Part shown: piece after piece, positions 23,867 to 35,880 of the stretch
How the letters are laid out: each line of letters starts with the position of its first letter
Numbering within the stretch: the stretch's first letter is position 1
Assembly (NCBI GenBank): GCA_021234155.1
Contig: JAJEKV010000024.1
Span: 14,606,913 to 14,670,912, forward strand
Direction: 5' to 3'
DNA: 64,000 bases
DNA from: Isoetes taiwanensis
Taxonomy: Eukaryota; Streptophyta; Lycopodiopsida; Isoetales; Isoetaceae
Made by a program: the position numbers and the translations under genes
Notes under the pieces: model-generated
The model's database searches: none
The model's input: the letters and a program-made list of their open reading frames with translations, nothing else
Told to the model about the DNA's origin: nothing

Positions 23867-26035
23867 TTTCCTGTTTATCGTATCTAATTTGCCCCCTAGG
23901 ATGACATCGCTCACTCAGGTGGCGAATTAGATACGTTGAGCAGGAAACTCGAAAAGGGAGTAAGCCTTGGATGGTTGGATGGTGAGTGAGTCAAAATATC
24001 TGCACACGCAACCTATTTGACATCTGGACCTCATGTGAAACTCGAAAAGGGAGTAAGCCTGAATTAGATCGCGACCCTCTTGAATGGTTGTCAAGTCACC
24101 AGGCCTTATATTCTCCATGGCAAACAATATAGACTTCTCGAAATTCTTGTTACCTCCTTTATAAGGAGCGAGCTTTGCTCTGACTCTCTTCTGCGTGTCT
24201 CTGTGTCAATATATCTTAAATACTTTGCTAGGTTATATTACACAAAGACGCGCAAAATGGGGGTCGGAGCAGAAATCGTTCGTTCTAAAGGAGGTTACAA
24301 GGTTTTTGAGTACTCTATTTTTATTGTGGCCACGAAGGATATAAGGCCTAGTGGTTGCTTGCGATTCTGTGGGTTCATTAGATGTTAGTGATTGATGAGT
24401 TCAAGCTTCGAGACTTCCCCGTTTTTCTTTTCCCCCGCCTCTTTGGGCAATGTAGCTTAGTTTACATGCTAAGTTCCATTGTCCATAGAGGCGGGTGAAA
24501 GCAAAGACTGGGACGTCTCGATGCTTGGACCCATGTATTCGGGTTAATTGGATGTTAGTGACTGATGAGTTCAGGCATCGAGACTTCCCAATCTTTCTTT
24601 CCCCTCCTCTTTGGGCAATGCAACTTAGTTTACATACTAAGTTCCATTGTTCAAAGAGGGGTGAAAGCAAGGTTTGGGAAGTCTCGATGCTTGTACTCAG
24701 GTCTCTTTCATCTGGCACAGGCGTGACCTTCTTGAATGGTTGTCAACTCACCGGGCTTGATATTGTTCATTTGCAAACAATATAGACTTCTCGAAATTCT
24801 TGTTACCTCCTCTAGAAAGAGCGGGCTTTGCTCTGACTCTCTTGTGTAGTCTCTCTGTGTCAATGTAGCTTAGTCACTTTGCTAGGTTATATTACACAAA
24901 GAGGCTCACAATGGGGGTCGGAGCAAAAACCGTTCGTTCTAGAGGTTGAACTTGCTATGACGCCGAGGTGGGTGAGGCGCACTCTAATTTCAAGTCAAAG
25001 TGGTGCCTGGGTGTTGTCCATCTATATAGCGGTTGTTAGGCACCAAATCATGGAACATCCTAACTCCCACTATTATTGATGAAGAACCTTGAGCATCACT
25101 ATGACTTCAAATTAGAGTACGCGTCCCCTTTGGCAAGGTGGTAGATTGTAGGTAACAAGGTTTTTGAGTACTCTATTTTTATTGTGGCAGCGGATGATAT
25201 CAGCCTAGTGGTTGCTTGCGATTCTGTGGTTGCACGCCGATGGCATGCCAAATCGCCATTTGGATGCCATCTGGACCTATAATTTGTACCTCCATTCCTT
25301 TGGGTGGCACATGCCATGCAAACCCATTTGGGTATTCAAAGCATGTGCCACCCAGAGGAATAGAGTACAGATTATAGGTCCAGATAGCATTCAAAGCCCA
25401 ATTTGGCATACCGAAGTTATTCCCGACTTGAGTACCGAAGTACCTTGTGAACCTTCGGATGGATCAGATTCGTCCGGGCTGGTCCGAGGCTGTTTGGCCC
25501 CTTCGCATGCGTAGATTACTTCTCATCAGCAAGATTCTGGCGCATGCGAAGAGGCAAGCAACAACGGAGGTCGAGACGGGTCTGATCCAACGAAGGTTTT
25601 CAGGGCACTGCGGTTACACATGAAAGAAACATAGAAAGAACTATCATACATGAACCCAGGTCTTTGGGGGTAAGTTCGACATAAAATAAGATAGCTCAGT
25701 GATTGACGAGTTCAAGCAACGACACTTCCCACTCTTTCTTTCCCCGCCTCTTTGGGCAATGTAGCTTAGCTTGAATGCTAAGTTCCATTGTCCACAGAGG
25801 CGGGGTGAGCAAGATTGGGAAATTCTCGATGCTTTGACTTTGATATCCGGTGACCCATGCTTGCACTCACCTATCTAGTGGTTGGAGAGTGGATCGTGTA
25901 TCTAGTGACATCTCGTATCCGTCAGAGTCGTATCGACTGACCCGTGGCCGTTTGACCCCTTCGCATGCGTAGATTACTTCTCATCAGCAAGATTCTGTGG
26001 CATGCGAAGAGGCAAGTGTCAACGGGCATGCGAAG
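23867..26035. ncRNA. Array of ~9 long imperfect hairpins in hAT (copy 1)
   Basis: Inverted-repeat units at about 23867-23953, 24118-24345, 24393-24530, 24565-24700, 24775-24945, 25243-25418, 25445-25612, 25708-25835 and 25948-26035. Arms are 25-95 nt with short loops and scattered mismatches. Three units (24393, 24565, 25708) are related by sequence (arms with GCCTCTTTGGGCAATG and CATTGTCCATAGAGGC). Two others (24118, 24775) are also related. This resembles precursors of microRNAs or hairpin siRNAs, or a cluster of foldback elements. No convincing protein frame crosses the region. RNA status is inferred from structure only. Confidence 0.6.
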
Positions 26036-26310
26036 AGGCGGGTGCGAGATTTCTCTAGGCACTTAGGTCGACTTATATTACAAATGAATGAAACATGGAC
26101 GGAAGTTACATGAACCATCATACAATACATGAAACAAACATCATACATGAAAGAAAAATTCCACAAGGTAACGAAATATATGGAAGACAAAAAACTTGTA
26201 ACAAAAAACTTTACTTTTAATTCATAGTGCCAGGATGGTTACAATAGTTTTTGAACATCCTCATACACGATTACAATAGACAGACTGAGGGTAGTCATCA
26301 CCTCCTCTCT

Positions 26311-28801
26311 CTAGACATCACCGTCTTCATCAATTTCATCATCTGCACTTCCGTCTTCTTCTGCCAGCTGGCCTAGGCTCAACCTCCTCTGGCCCTTTCC
26401 CTTACTGGAACGTCCTCGAGATGTGTTCTTTCTGACTCGTTGCCTGTTTGTCTGGGTCATTGGCATTGGAGAGTCCGCTGGCTCGCGTACCATTAAGTCC
26501 TCAGGCTGATCTCTTGTATTACTTGGACCTGGCCTTTCTGTATCTGACTCCTCTTCTGTATCTTCGCTGTCGTCTGAGTTGTCCGAGAACATGTTCTTGT
26601 CTAAATCATCTTCGGCATCGACAAAATGGGTACGTTGAATGTCCTCGTCAACATGGTTAGCGGCATTTACAGCAAGCAGCTCGTCCTCACTGTCTTCGAA
26701 GTTGTCCTCTTCCACTTCAGAATCTGCATCCATGAAAGGGAACTGCAGCTTATCAACTACGGCTGCACCATCGCTTGCGATTCAAGAGGCGCCCGGTTGA
26801 GAAGTTATATACAAGTTTGTCAGACCTTCTTATGCGGGGAGGCGATTTAGGTGTCACACTATGTATATATTTATAAGCACTCCGGTTTCTCTCACTTGCA
26901 CTATTGGAGGATACCAAGGAGAGGATAGTCATTGCAAGGGGCACATAGCGTATCGAAGAACTTTGTCCATGGGCTTGCCACCATGCATAAGATTCCATAT
27001 TTGGTTCCTTCTTGTGACTCTCCGATTGCATCGTGAAGCTCTTCATCGGCCACCTTCCACTCAAGTTCGGTATTGAGTTAACTTCGGCAATGAAAACTTT
27101 GTAGTCCGAGAAATGTTGGGGTAAAACATTTTGCAACCTTCTTCAATGAACCCATCACTTCTTTATCGTATGCTGGTCCATATCATGGTTGTGTGGATCT
27201 AAGGCATGTCTTGGCGCCATGAAGATCATTATAGGACTTCTTCCATCGTTCATTGAAGTCTCTAAGCGGTCTTTTTGGCGCTTAGCATTGTCAAAGGGTG
27301 CATTAGGGCCATCGCGTTCTAGAAAGGATTGAATGGAGTGCCGGCACCTCCACACCTTTCCGGTGCTTGCCTTGAAGAATCAAGGATTTTGATGGCATGA
27401 CAAAGCGGGTTGCATGCACTTGACAACATTCTTAACGCCTCTCCAAAATGTCTCCCGCCCAAGCATTTTCGAAGAAGCGGCAGACTTCTTTGCCGGTGTT
27501 TTGAAACATTTTTCCCTTTCGTCTCCTCTCCCATTCAAAGAACTCTGTATGGTTGAAGGTCGAGATAATCGAAGTCGCGACACTGAAAGCACTCTTTCAA
27601 GACAAATGTAATTGGAACCAAACCGGTCTCCGCCGGGATTCATGAGTGCAAGGGCCGCCGACGACGCAATGACTTGTATATGGCGTAAATTGCGGCTTCT
27701 TTGTGATGAATTTCACGAGGCGGCGGGCCTTTTGAATGGGATCTTTGAACCAAGCGTCTTTGTGAAAACCAGTCCTTCAAACAATAAGTTTAGGCAATGG
27801 CATTGGCGGTGGTCGCGTGCAATCACGGAAATTCGAGACTCCAACATTTCACCCGCTAACTTACAATTAGATGCATTGTCCATTACGACTGAAATATTCT
27901 CTTCGGTCCAAAACTCTCTATCACGACCTTTGTCTTTTGAAAAATCCAATCTCCTCGTGACTTGGTCAGTTTTGGTTTCTACGGTTTTCAAGAATACTTC
28001 GCCCCCTGGATATACGATCATGAAATTTATAAGATGGTCCTTGTTTACATTGCTCCAACCATCAATGACTAGAGAGGCTGGCCTGGCTTCAGTAACTCGA
28101 CTTAACTTCAGTTCCACCCTCTCGACCATTCTTCCATGAATTTCATCCACCATTTTGTTATTCGCATGTTTGTATGAAGGCAATCTAAAAGCTGGGCCTG
28201 CTTTGGCAACTTCCTGGAAGGCTTCTTTGATTGCTTTGTGCTCCAAAATATGTGGAGACAACCCGGCGTATAGAAAGGCCTCTACAACCTTCAATTGCGT
28301 CTTCTTCAGTTGCTCTGATGTTAAGCACTGGTCAACCCTCTGTTGCTTAGTCTGTCTTTCCACTATCTGAATTGTCTCTGCCATTCTTTTTTCGCCCGTA
28401 CTTAACCCACCTATCGACCCTAGTCCACCCTCTGGTTGGTACGTTGGCGCTGCAGGAGGGGTGGTGTAATTGATCTCTTCTTCTTGGCATGGTGAAGGTT
28501 CTTGGCTATCCCTTGGCTGTGTTCTTCTGCTTCTATTATTTTTTCGACCCAACACTTCAAGTGCATCTTGTCGTATGTCAGCAGATGCCGTACATGTTTG
28601 CACCCCAATTCTAGGATCCCGTAAAAGATGAGCTCGTATTCTTGTCGCGGATCCATTTATTGACGTGTACCCACAAAATACACATTGCCACTCATTCTGA
28701 CCAAATTCCTTCACAAATCCCCACTCAGGACCTCTCTTTTCGACCACCGGGATTTCGACATATAATTCTTCCGTCTTTGTTCCAACTCCCGTGGCCGCCA
28801 T
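26311..28801 (-). pseudogene. hAT transposase (copy 1), frameshifted
   Basis: Start at MAATGVGTKTEELYVEIP (28801). Domains in order: BED zinc finger (W.CVFCGY ... RIRAHLL, near 28670-28600), a linker with helix TKQQRVDQCLTSEQLKKTQ, the DUF659/RNase H-like core with first aspartate in LVIDGWSNVNKDHL, second in VMDNASNCKLAG, then QCHCLNLL, and the hAT dimerisation region LSLVSSNSASERN near 26930. It ends in an acidic and basic tail (26311-26733, ...EIDEDGDV). Several frames are needed, more than in copy 2, with breaks at CHG-type mismatches. It excises and reinserts the element by recognising its termini. Confidence 0.88.
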
Positions 28802-28859
28802 GACGGCGCAGCGCAATGGGCTGCGCACCCTAGACGATGATGCATGACCGCCGGGCGGG

Positions 28860-29360
28860 CCGAATGTGGATGCATGGCGCGGCGGCACCCGATGTAGATG
28901 CATGACCGGTGGCATCCCCTGCTGCTATCTAAAATTATTGTCCCCTTTTTTAGTATGCTAAAGGGTAAAGACTCCTTAATCGTCCAAACTAAAGGCCGAC
29001 GTCTATATACGTGAAGGAGCAAGCTCATCACTGCGCATATAGTTACATCGACGTCGGGTCAACGTAAGGAGTGAAGGACAGAACCTATAGGTCTCTAAGG
29101 AAAGGTGGTAGGAACCCAAGGTCGGAAAACTCGCGTGAAGGAGGAATCTCACTTCACAATTAAAGCGTCGGCCCCGGACGCAAAAACCCCCACCTCAAAG
29201 GCTGACCGTTTCCCAAGGAGTATGTGGACTCAACCCGGTAGTCAACGCTCGAGGCTAATTCTAGAGCTAAACAAGTTTTCCTTATATATAATATTTCACC
29301 GCACAAAATAGACCCAACAATTGGCAAAAAGTTTTTCCCTTAGCAAAAGGCCCAAGATGC
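28860..29360. promoter_or_regulatory. Upstream region of the hAT transposase (copy 1)
   Basis: On the minus strand a TATA box (TATATAAGG, 29281-29290) lies about 480 bp before the transposase ATG. The segment holds repeats of ATGTAGATGCATGACCGG-like sequence. In copy 2 about 200 bp of it is duplicated in tandem. Confidence 0.35.
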
Positions 29361-29640
29361 TTTGCAAAGTTTGGCGTAGTTTAAACAAAATTTAAACTAC
29401 GCGAAGTCCGGTTGGCGTAGTTTAAAGCAGTTGTTTTCGCTACGCTTGAACCGGAAATAGTTTCAGCGTGGCGAACTTTGATTTGTTTAAACTACGCGAA
29501 GATGTTTTCGCGTAAGCGAAACAGTTTATTTCGCTTACGCGAAACTATTTCTGGTTCGCGTAAGCGAAAAATACTGTTTCGCTTACGCGAACCAGACTTC
29601 GCGTAAGCGAAACAGTTGTTTTCGCTTACGCGAAAGTTTT
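29360..29640. repeat. Right subterminal palindrome array of hAT (copy 1)
   Basis: Well-preserved alternating units TTCGCGTAAGCGAA and TTCGCTTACGCGAA, separated by CAGTTT/ACTATTTCTGG-like spacers, especially at 29500-29630. The core TTCGC..GCGAA is itself palindromic. The unit matches the left subterminal array. Confidence 0.8.
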
Positions 29641-29756
29641 CGACGCCGGAAATTTTTTTAGCCGTATTTTTGACGTATTAAACGTCAAATTTGTGCCGTA
29701 TCAAACGAAAAATACGTATTGCGTATAAAACGTATACAGTATTGAACCTATCCCTG

Positions 29757-30111
29757 GTGGCCATTGAGATAAATTCTGAACCTGCACAGGCTTCCAATGG
29801 CATTGCAAGGGGAAAGAAGAGGGATCAGCAGGAAGATGGATTGCGTGAGGTTCAATCTGAACCTCTCCCCAATGAATTAGCCTTAGTTGTGCACGATAGC
29901 AATTCTGTTGCTATTAACCCGGCCAAGAAAAGGAAAACTCCGGTTGATTGGTCAGACAATGCAATATCCACCATGCTTGCTTTGATGAAGGAGTACAAGG
30001 TTCACAATAATGGTAGTATTAATCTTTCTTCAGGGCAATGGAGAGAGATTATGTTGAAATTACAACCCACAGTTCATGGGCTTGAAGATTTGAGACAGTT
30101 AAGGAACAAGT
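29757..30111 (+). pseudogene. Myb/SANT-like gene, 3' part (copy 1), cut at the duplication junction
   Basis: The frame resumes after the hAT element at IEINSEPAQASNGIARGKKRD and reads into the trihelix/SANT domain (TPVDWSDNAISTMLALMKEYKVH...LEDLRQLRNKW). At 30111 it meets retrotransposon leader sequence, adding a chance tail of about 32 residues (to 30209). The domain is therefore interrupted before its end. The full version continues at 58678. Confidence 0.88.
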
Positions 30112-30778
30112 GGGGCTCTATAAGCAAGCAAGATGGCTCGAGCAGCATTACTGGAGACATATCTATAATCTTCAAGTCTATGGACATTAGGACGTGTGGT
30201 ATGGTATGAAATGAGGGTTGTTTTGCAAAACCTCCATGATGTTTGAGGCATACTCTAAGGTCCTAGCAAAGTTGGTTTGGGGGAGTCCAACCTCTACACA
30301 TGGAGTGACTTGGGCACCTCTAGACTCTAGCTCCTTTCTAGGTATCCTGGCAATAGGGAGTGTCAATGTGGTGGCTGTATAGGTCAAACTCTATTAGAAG
30401 GACACAAAATTAAGTCAAGGTTTATGCCTTTGGCATGAGCAGAGGTGATGTACCAACAGTTGGACTTGGGTTGCTATGCTGAGGTCTAGATGACTATAAC
30501 AAAGGGGTGTTCTTGGGCACTTCTATCTAGGATTAAGGCATCAGCTTTGAGCCGAGAGCAATACTTGTGAGGTACTAATGGGGTATGCTTCTATTTACAA
30601 ACAAACCACAGTTTGGAAAAACAATTCAAGGGTTTGAGCAATTTTGGTCATTTTGAGCTGGGGTTTGACATTTCTAGCCTAAATGGTCATAAATGGATTC
30701 TAGGCTGTCTAACGGTCCTATTGCAACAAATTTCAGGCGATTTGGAGCTCTGTAGCTCAAGTTATGGGGTTTGAATAA

Positions 30779-31900
30779 TCGGACCCAAGCATGCGCGAGA
30801 GCATAGTTAGGTTGGGACCTAAGTGGCCTCTGGCGCACCCTTGGAGGTGTTGGTCTTTTTATGTCTAATGGATGCCAAAAACAAGTTTAAAGACGTGAAT
30901 TCCTACTTATTTTCTTCTGAATTGCTAGTTTCTTTGCTTATTTACTTCATTTGGGGCAGGTAAGTGGCTGATCAAGGGTCCAGTTGGCTGGACCCCTCTA
31001 AGCGTGCGCGAGGAGGGTGTTAGGTCCAGACCTAACTATGCCCTGGTGCACCCTTAGAGGTGTTGGCCTCCTTTTACCCAAATTTTCACGTTTGCTCCTT
31101 AACTACTACTATACTTAATCCAATGCATGTTTTAAACAACTATATATCCTTATTATTCAAAATTTTCACAATTTACATATAAGCCTGTTAGTTACAAAAA
31201 GCAGCTTCTGTTCTATTTATCTGTCCTCTTGATGTACTTCGCCAGTCTCATGTCTTTCGGTGTCTTTTGCGTGGAGCGTGCACGCCAATGAGTCTTCAAA
31301 GTGTTGCACGACCTCCATCTCTGCCTTGCTTATTTTCTTGGTTTGTTGATGAAATCCTCCATATCTCGAATCGAAGCTAGGTCTTCTTCAACTATTTTCT
31401 CCCGAACCCCTCTAAGCATGCGCGAGGAGGGTGTTAGGTCCAGACCTAACTATGCCCTGGCGCACCCTTAGAGGTGTTGTCCCTTTCCGCTCTAAACTGA
31501 TCCAATTTACACAATTTAACATGCGTTTCCCACTAATTCCATCATTCTAAACAAGATTCTATCATTACTTTTACAATTTGAGTAAGTTTTAATCGAATTC
31601 CGAGGTCACTTTTAGGGGACCCCTCTAAGCATGCTCGAGAGGTCATGACCTAACTATGCCCTGGTGCACCCTTAGAGGTGTTGCTCCAAAATGACTTTTA
31701 CTTAATGTTTTTCTGTGTTTTAACATACAAATCTAGCTAATTCGAGCTTTTTAAATGGGATATTATCTTTTATTTTACAATTTGGGGCTCCTAAGGCCGA
31801 GTTCTAGGGTTCATATGGGGTGACCCCTCTAAGCATGCGCGAGAGACCAATTAGGTATGGACCTAACATGCTCCTGGCGCATCCTTGGAGGTGTCGGCCA
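30779..31900. repeat. Five ~75-bp hairpin repeats in the retrotransposon leader (copy 2)
   Basis: Units near 30779-30850, 30990-31066, 31405-31480, 31616-31682 and 31823-31897, corresponding to those of copy 1. The first unit reads AAGCATGCGCGAGAGCATAG here but CTAAGCATCTTGTGAGCATAG in copy 1. Confidence 0.82.
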
Positions 31901-32137
31901 AAAAGTGTCTAAAATTTGCTAGACTTTCTTAGGTGACTTTTCTTCTATCTATTTCATCTTAAATATGTTTTCTAATTATCCTAATTCTAGATAATTACTA
32001 ACTCTATTCCTGGGAAAAAAAAATTTCCCACTATTCGAGGTTCGTGCTTGGGCTTTTATCTCCAAGACTGAATGTCTAGATTAGTTAGTTCCTATAGGAA
32101 TACGGCTAGTGCTCGATCTTGGTCTGCCAAGATCAAG

Positions 32138-32149
32138 GCTCTGATACCA
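32138..32149 (-). other. Primer-binding site, initiator Met tRNA (copy 2)
   Basis: TGGTATCAGAGC on the minus strand, one base inside the duplicated LTR. Confidence 0.88.
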
Positions 32150-32150
32150 T

Positions 32151-33712
32151 TGTGACGGCCCCAGCTCCTATACGATGCCCCGATCATATACAAACTGGAG
32201 ATCATCCCTCAAACCAGCATCCCCACGACATGAGGCCGTCCACCTAACATCGGGCTCTTGCTGGTGGCCAAGAACCCGACGGGGAAGAATGGACATGTCA
32301 TTCATCCCGTCTCCCTCGGGATCGATCTAGCTGCGGAAGCGTAAACACACATGAGCACATGACATCAATCAACAATAACATACCCACCTCGAAGGGTGGT
32401 CCACCATATATCAGTAGCTGCAACAACACATCAGTACATCAACATAACATGGGGAAATCCTACCCAGGGTCAGACTCTTGGGGAAAGACTGACGGCTTGG
32501 GTCTCCGGATAACAATGCAGACAGAATTCATGGCAAATGGATTTGGCTGGCATAGGAACATGGTCGTTGGATAGTCCACTCCATCCGCCCCTCCTGTGCA
32601 TACTTTGCAGATAGGCTGAAAAGTATTGGAGCCTGACCGTAGCCTGCCGGGTTCATAGCCAAAGGGGCTACTACTGGGTTGCATCTCCCCAGCTCCCGAT
32701 GAGGCAGGAGGCGATCACTCTCCTCTAGAAGGTTCATGCCAACAGGCGAGCTAGAGAGCCACTGCTCGTATACGACTTGAACCCCTAGAAGATGACGCAT
32801 CACCCAAGAGGTGTCGAGCCCATACCCTGCCCTCACGCAGTGCCAGGGTATTAGGCCTAGCCCACAATGTTCCCCGGCCGTCGTTATGCACCAGAGGGAT
32901 CAACTGTGATCAGACAAGCCCTTCCTTGTCAGCCGGTCTAGCTCCGCCACCCACAGCCAGGCGGGCTCTTATGCACAGGCCGCATTAATTGAGAATTAAT
33001 GGGCTAAAACTATGATCATACAACTACTTGGGCTCTGGGTCTCTACCCCCCTTCCCAATACACAAGAGTGGCACATAGAATGTCAAAACATCATCAACAG
33101 AACTGAACATAACAGAATACATCTATTCTAATCTACCTAATCATACATGGTTAGGTTCCTTTGTTAGTGTCTATCATTCTTAGGCTGTAGGGGTCGCCTA
33201 TAGCTATAGCTAAGAATGGATGCTAAACCTACTGAAAGAGGCCTGATAACTCGGATCTACCTATTGAATCAACCACCCACCCACATCTTGGCCGACTCCC
33301 ACTCCTCTGAAAGCGTCCATGCTGCTGATCTCGGGTCTGCTGATCTTGGATCGAGCTGCAACCTGGGAGATCCGACTTCTCTGCTTCTGTTTAGGCGGAA
33401 ATGCATCCTCTGCTGCTCCAATCCGAGACTCAGGGGCTGAGAACTGAAAGGGTTTCCCTTTTAGGGTTTATGCCCCTTTATCTCCACGCATTTAGGGCTG
33501 GTCCCTTTTTGGTCAATGGGTCATTGCCACGTGGCAAAAAGGGATTATATTCACATGTTGCTTTAACATGTGCAATATAATGGTTCACAAGGTCGTACCC
33601 TAGGGTACTACCCTTTACGGTCGCCGTGTACATGTCGTCTGAGTCGACATGTACTAGTGACGTGTCAGTATAATATACGTATTCATACAGTATGTTATGC
33701 TGGAACGTCACA
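32151..33712 (-). repeat. LTR of the retrotransposon (copy 2)
   Basis: Same termini as 10325-11887 (TGTGACGGCC ... CGTCACA), 1562 bp. Confidence 0.88.
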
Positions 33713-34705
33713 TAACCCATTCCAAATATGCACTGCTCTAGTTTATATCCATGTCACAGGAAGGAGCCGACTGTCACAGGAGCTTTATCATGAACTTTAG
33801 AGGCCGATTTCAGCAAAACTATGTTAAAATAAACCTTAGATGTTGTTCCAGCAAAACTTTGTTTAATTTCCTGCACCGATGGAATCACAGCGAAATTTCT
33901 AGAAGGTAAGAAGAAATCGAAAACGATTTTTTTTATTCTGTTCAGTATCAAAAACGATTTCTTTGTTTCTATTCAGTGCTTTTTCGAAGTTTTGCATCTG
34001 CAAATTTTAACTGTCTGTTTTACAGCATATAAGAATAATAACAAAAGATTCAAAATAAAATTGTGCAGCACCGGCATATGCAATCTGGACTTTAAACAAA
34101 TGGAATCAAAGATGGCTTAAAATGATTTGAATGCCAGAATAGGGCTTGAAAGGGCTTCAAACCAAAAACTTTGCCTGAATACAGTTCGAAGCAGCTTTTT
34201 TAACAAAAATAGGATTGACACAGGCTGTAAGAGTGATTAAACTTGCCGAACATTGGATGAGCTTGAATCTGCATGTCTGGATGGCTTGAATGAGTCTGCA
34301 TAGCTTGAATGTGATTCTTGGAGAAGCTTGCACCCTGCGCTCACGAAAAACTCGCATAGCTCGCATAGCCTGCGCTCACGATTTCTGGAGGCCGACTCAC
34401 GATTCCTGGAGGCGCGTGATTCCTAGAGGGCGGCTCACCTGTACTCATGAAGAAACAGGGCAGGGAGGAAAAATGAATAATCCGGCGTCAGCCCATAGCC
34501 GCTATAAGAACAGGGTCTCAGCCATAGCCGCTATAAGAACAACCCAGCTATAAGAACAGGGTCTGATAGGGCAGACATGGGTTTGATAGGTCTGCCATAG
34601 CTGCGTCTCAAGAACAGAGTATCAGGATCTCAAAAACAGGGCTTTTGGAAAAAATTCCGACGTCTATCTTTTATTTTTTAGTCTATCTTTTATTTTTGCT
34701 CTTTA
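33713..34705. other. Intergenic stretch, no gene seen (copy 2)
   Basis: Duplicate of 11888-12880. Nothing beyond short frames and small repeats. Confidence 0.5.
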
Positions 34706-34813
34706 ACGGCATTGTTAAGCCACGAGAGATTATTATCTCTCGGCATCTCTCATGCTATACAGTATAAAAATTATCTCTCGCCGTATAGCACGAGAGATAA
34801 AAAAAATTTGGAG

Positions 34814-34984
<171 letters not shown>

Positions 34985-35368
34985 AGAGCCGAGAGACCAT
35001 GAGAGATAATGCGAGAGATAAAATGAGAGGAGAGATAATGGGAGGCGATTTAGAGTAAATTAAGCCCCTAAGCTAACCGTTAGGGCGTTTCCATCAATTA
35101 ATGGGCCGTTAAGCCTAAGCCACGAAAAAATTATGGGGATTTTTTTTGGGCCGGAAATTTCGACCTTAATTCCGGCCTCTGTTCTAGGTGGGCGGGCTCC
35201 AAGAATCAGATCCCAATTCCTTCCCTCTTAGCGGAGCATTAAGCGCCAATTCTCAATCCAGTAAGCATTTCTTGAATTACTTTACTTCAATTCGTTCATT
35301 GCTTTGGTGATAGGCATTTTCTTAGCATCTAATAGATTGAAATAGCAGACACAAATTGTCTCAAGAAC

Positions 35369-35492
35369 ATGACAAAGGCAACGAGATCCTCCATGCCGAC
35401 TGCTAAGAAGCCTTTCATTCCCCCGAGGAGCGAGAAATTGGTTCCTAGAAGAACTAAAAGGATGATGGATCGGGTTTCCCAACTGTGGCCAT
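35369..35492 (+). CDS. Myb/SANT-like gene, 5' coding part (copy 2)
   Basis: Same ATG and N-terminus as 18542-18666. The frame runs into the hAT target duplication at 35485-35492. The 3' part is at 58320-59099, 23 kb away. Unless the hAT is removed the gene is split. Confidence 0.7.
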
Positions 35493-35609
35493 CGGGGATA
35501 GGTTGCATGCGTATGAAACTATTTTTCAGGGCATTATAAAGTGCAAAAATACGTATTTTTGGGAAAAATACGTATTTTTTGTATTTAATACTCGCCGGCC
35601 GGAAAAAAA

Positions 35610-35880
35610 AAGTTTCGCGTAAGCGAAACCTTCTGTTTCGCTTACGCGAACTTTCTTTCGCGTAAGCGAAGTCTAAGTTTTAAAACGCTGCGAATCCCTC
35701 GCCCGGCTTTTCGGCGTGGCGAAAGCCTTAATGTTAAAACACGCGAAACTCTTTTGGCGTAAGCGGTATAAAGGTTAAACTTCCGGCGAAACTTTTTTTG
35801 TTTGGCGTAAGCATTCTTTGCGTTTAAACTACGCGAAGGGTTGGCGGTTTGGCGAAGTTTTCACGCTGCGAAGTTTTCTA
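35610..35880. repeat. Left subterminal palindrome array of hAT (copy 2)
   Basis: Clear units such as TTTCGCGTAAGCGAAACC and GTTTCGCTTACGCGAAC at 35618-35660, degraded further right. Counterpart of 18780-19060. Confidence 0.75.

Larger units (their letters stand above)
18667..29756 (-). mobile_element. 11.1-kb hAT transposon with cargo genes (copy 1)
   Basis: The left end starts CAGGGATAGGTTC and the right end is its inverse, GAACCTATCCCTG, flanked by GTGGCCAT on both sides. Contents from left: subterminal palindrome array (18780-19060), TATA box and intron 1, kinase gene (+), RING/coiled-coil gene (+), hairpin array (23867-26035), hAT transposase (-), second subterminal array (29360-29640). 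Strand is given as that of the transposase. Autonomous hAT elements are usually 3-6 kb, so this one is large. It entered the SANT gene before the tandem duplication, since both copies have it with the same flanks. Confidence 0.92.
30112..33712 (-). mobile_element. Duplicated 5' part of the LTR retrotransposon
   Basis: Contains the leader with five hairpins, the primer-binding site (32138-32149) and the complete LTR (32151-33712), but no internal coding region, polypurine tract or second LTR. It is truncated by the duplication breakpoint rather than by LTR recombination. Confidence 0.9.

Noticed and set aside
26101-26190. Repeated CATACATGAAA-like motif suggesting a tandem array
   Set aside because: A few imperfect A/T-rich units only; no clear period.
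18667-29756. Two independent insertions (kinase block and transposase block) rather than one hAT
   Set aside because: Only one pair of matching ends and target duplications was found, and no second border within the element; kept as a test in the findings.
30187-30387. 66-aa frame conserved in both copies as a small gene
   Set aside because: Conservation is explained by the recent duplication; it more likely represents the start of a decayed gag.
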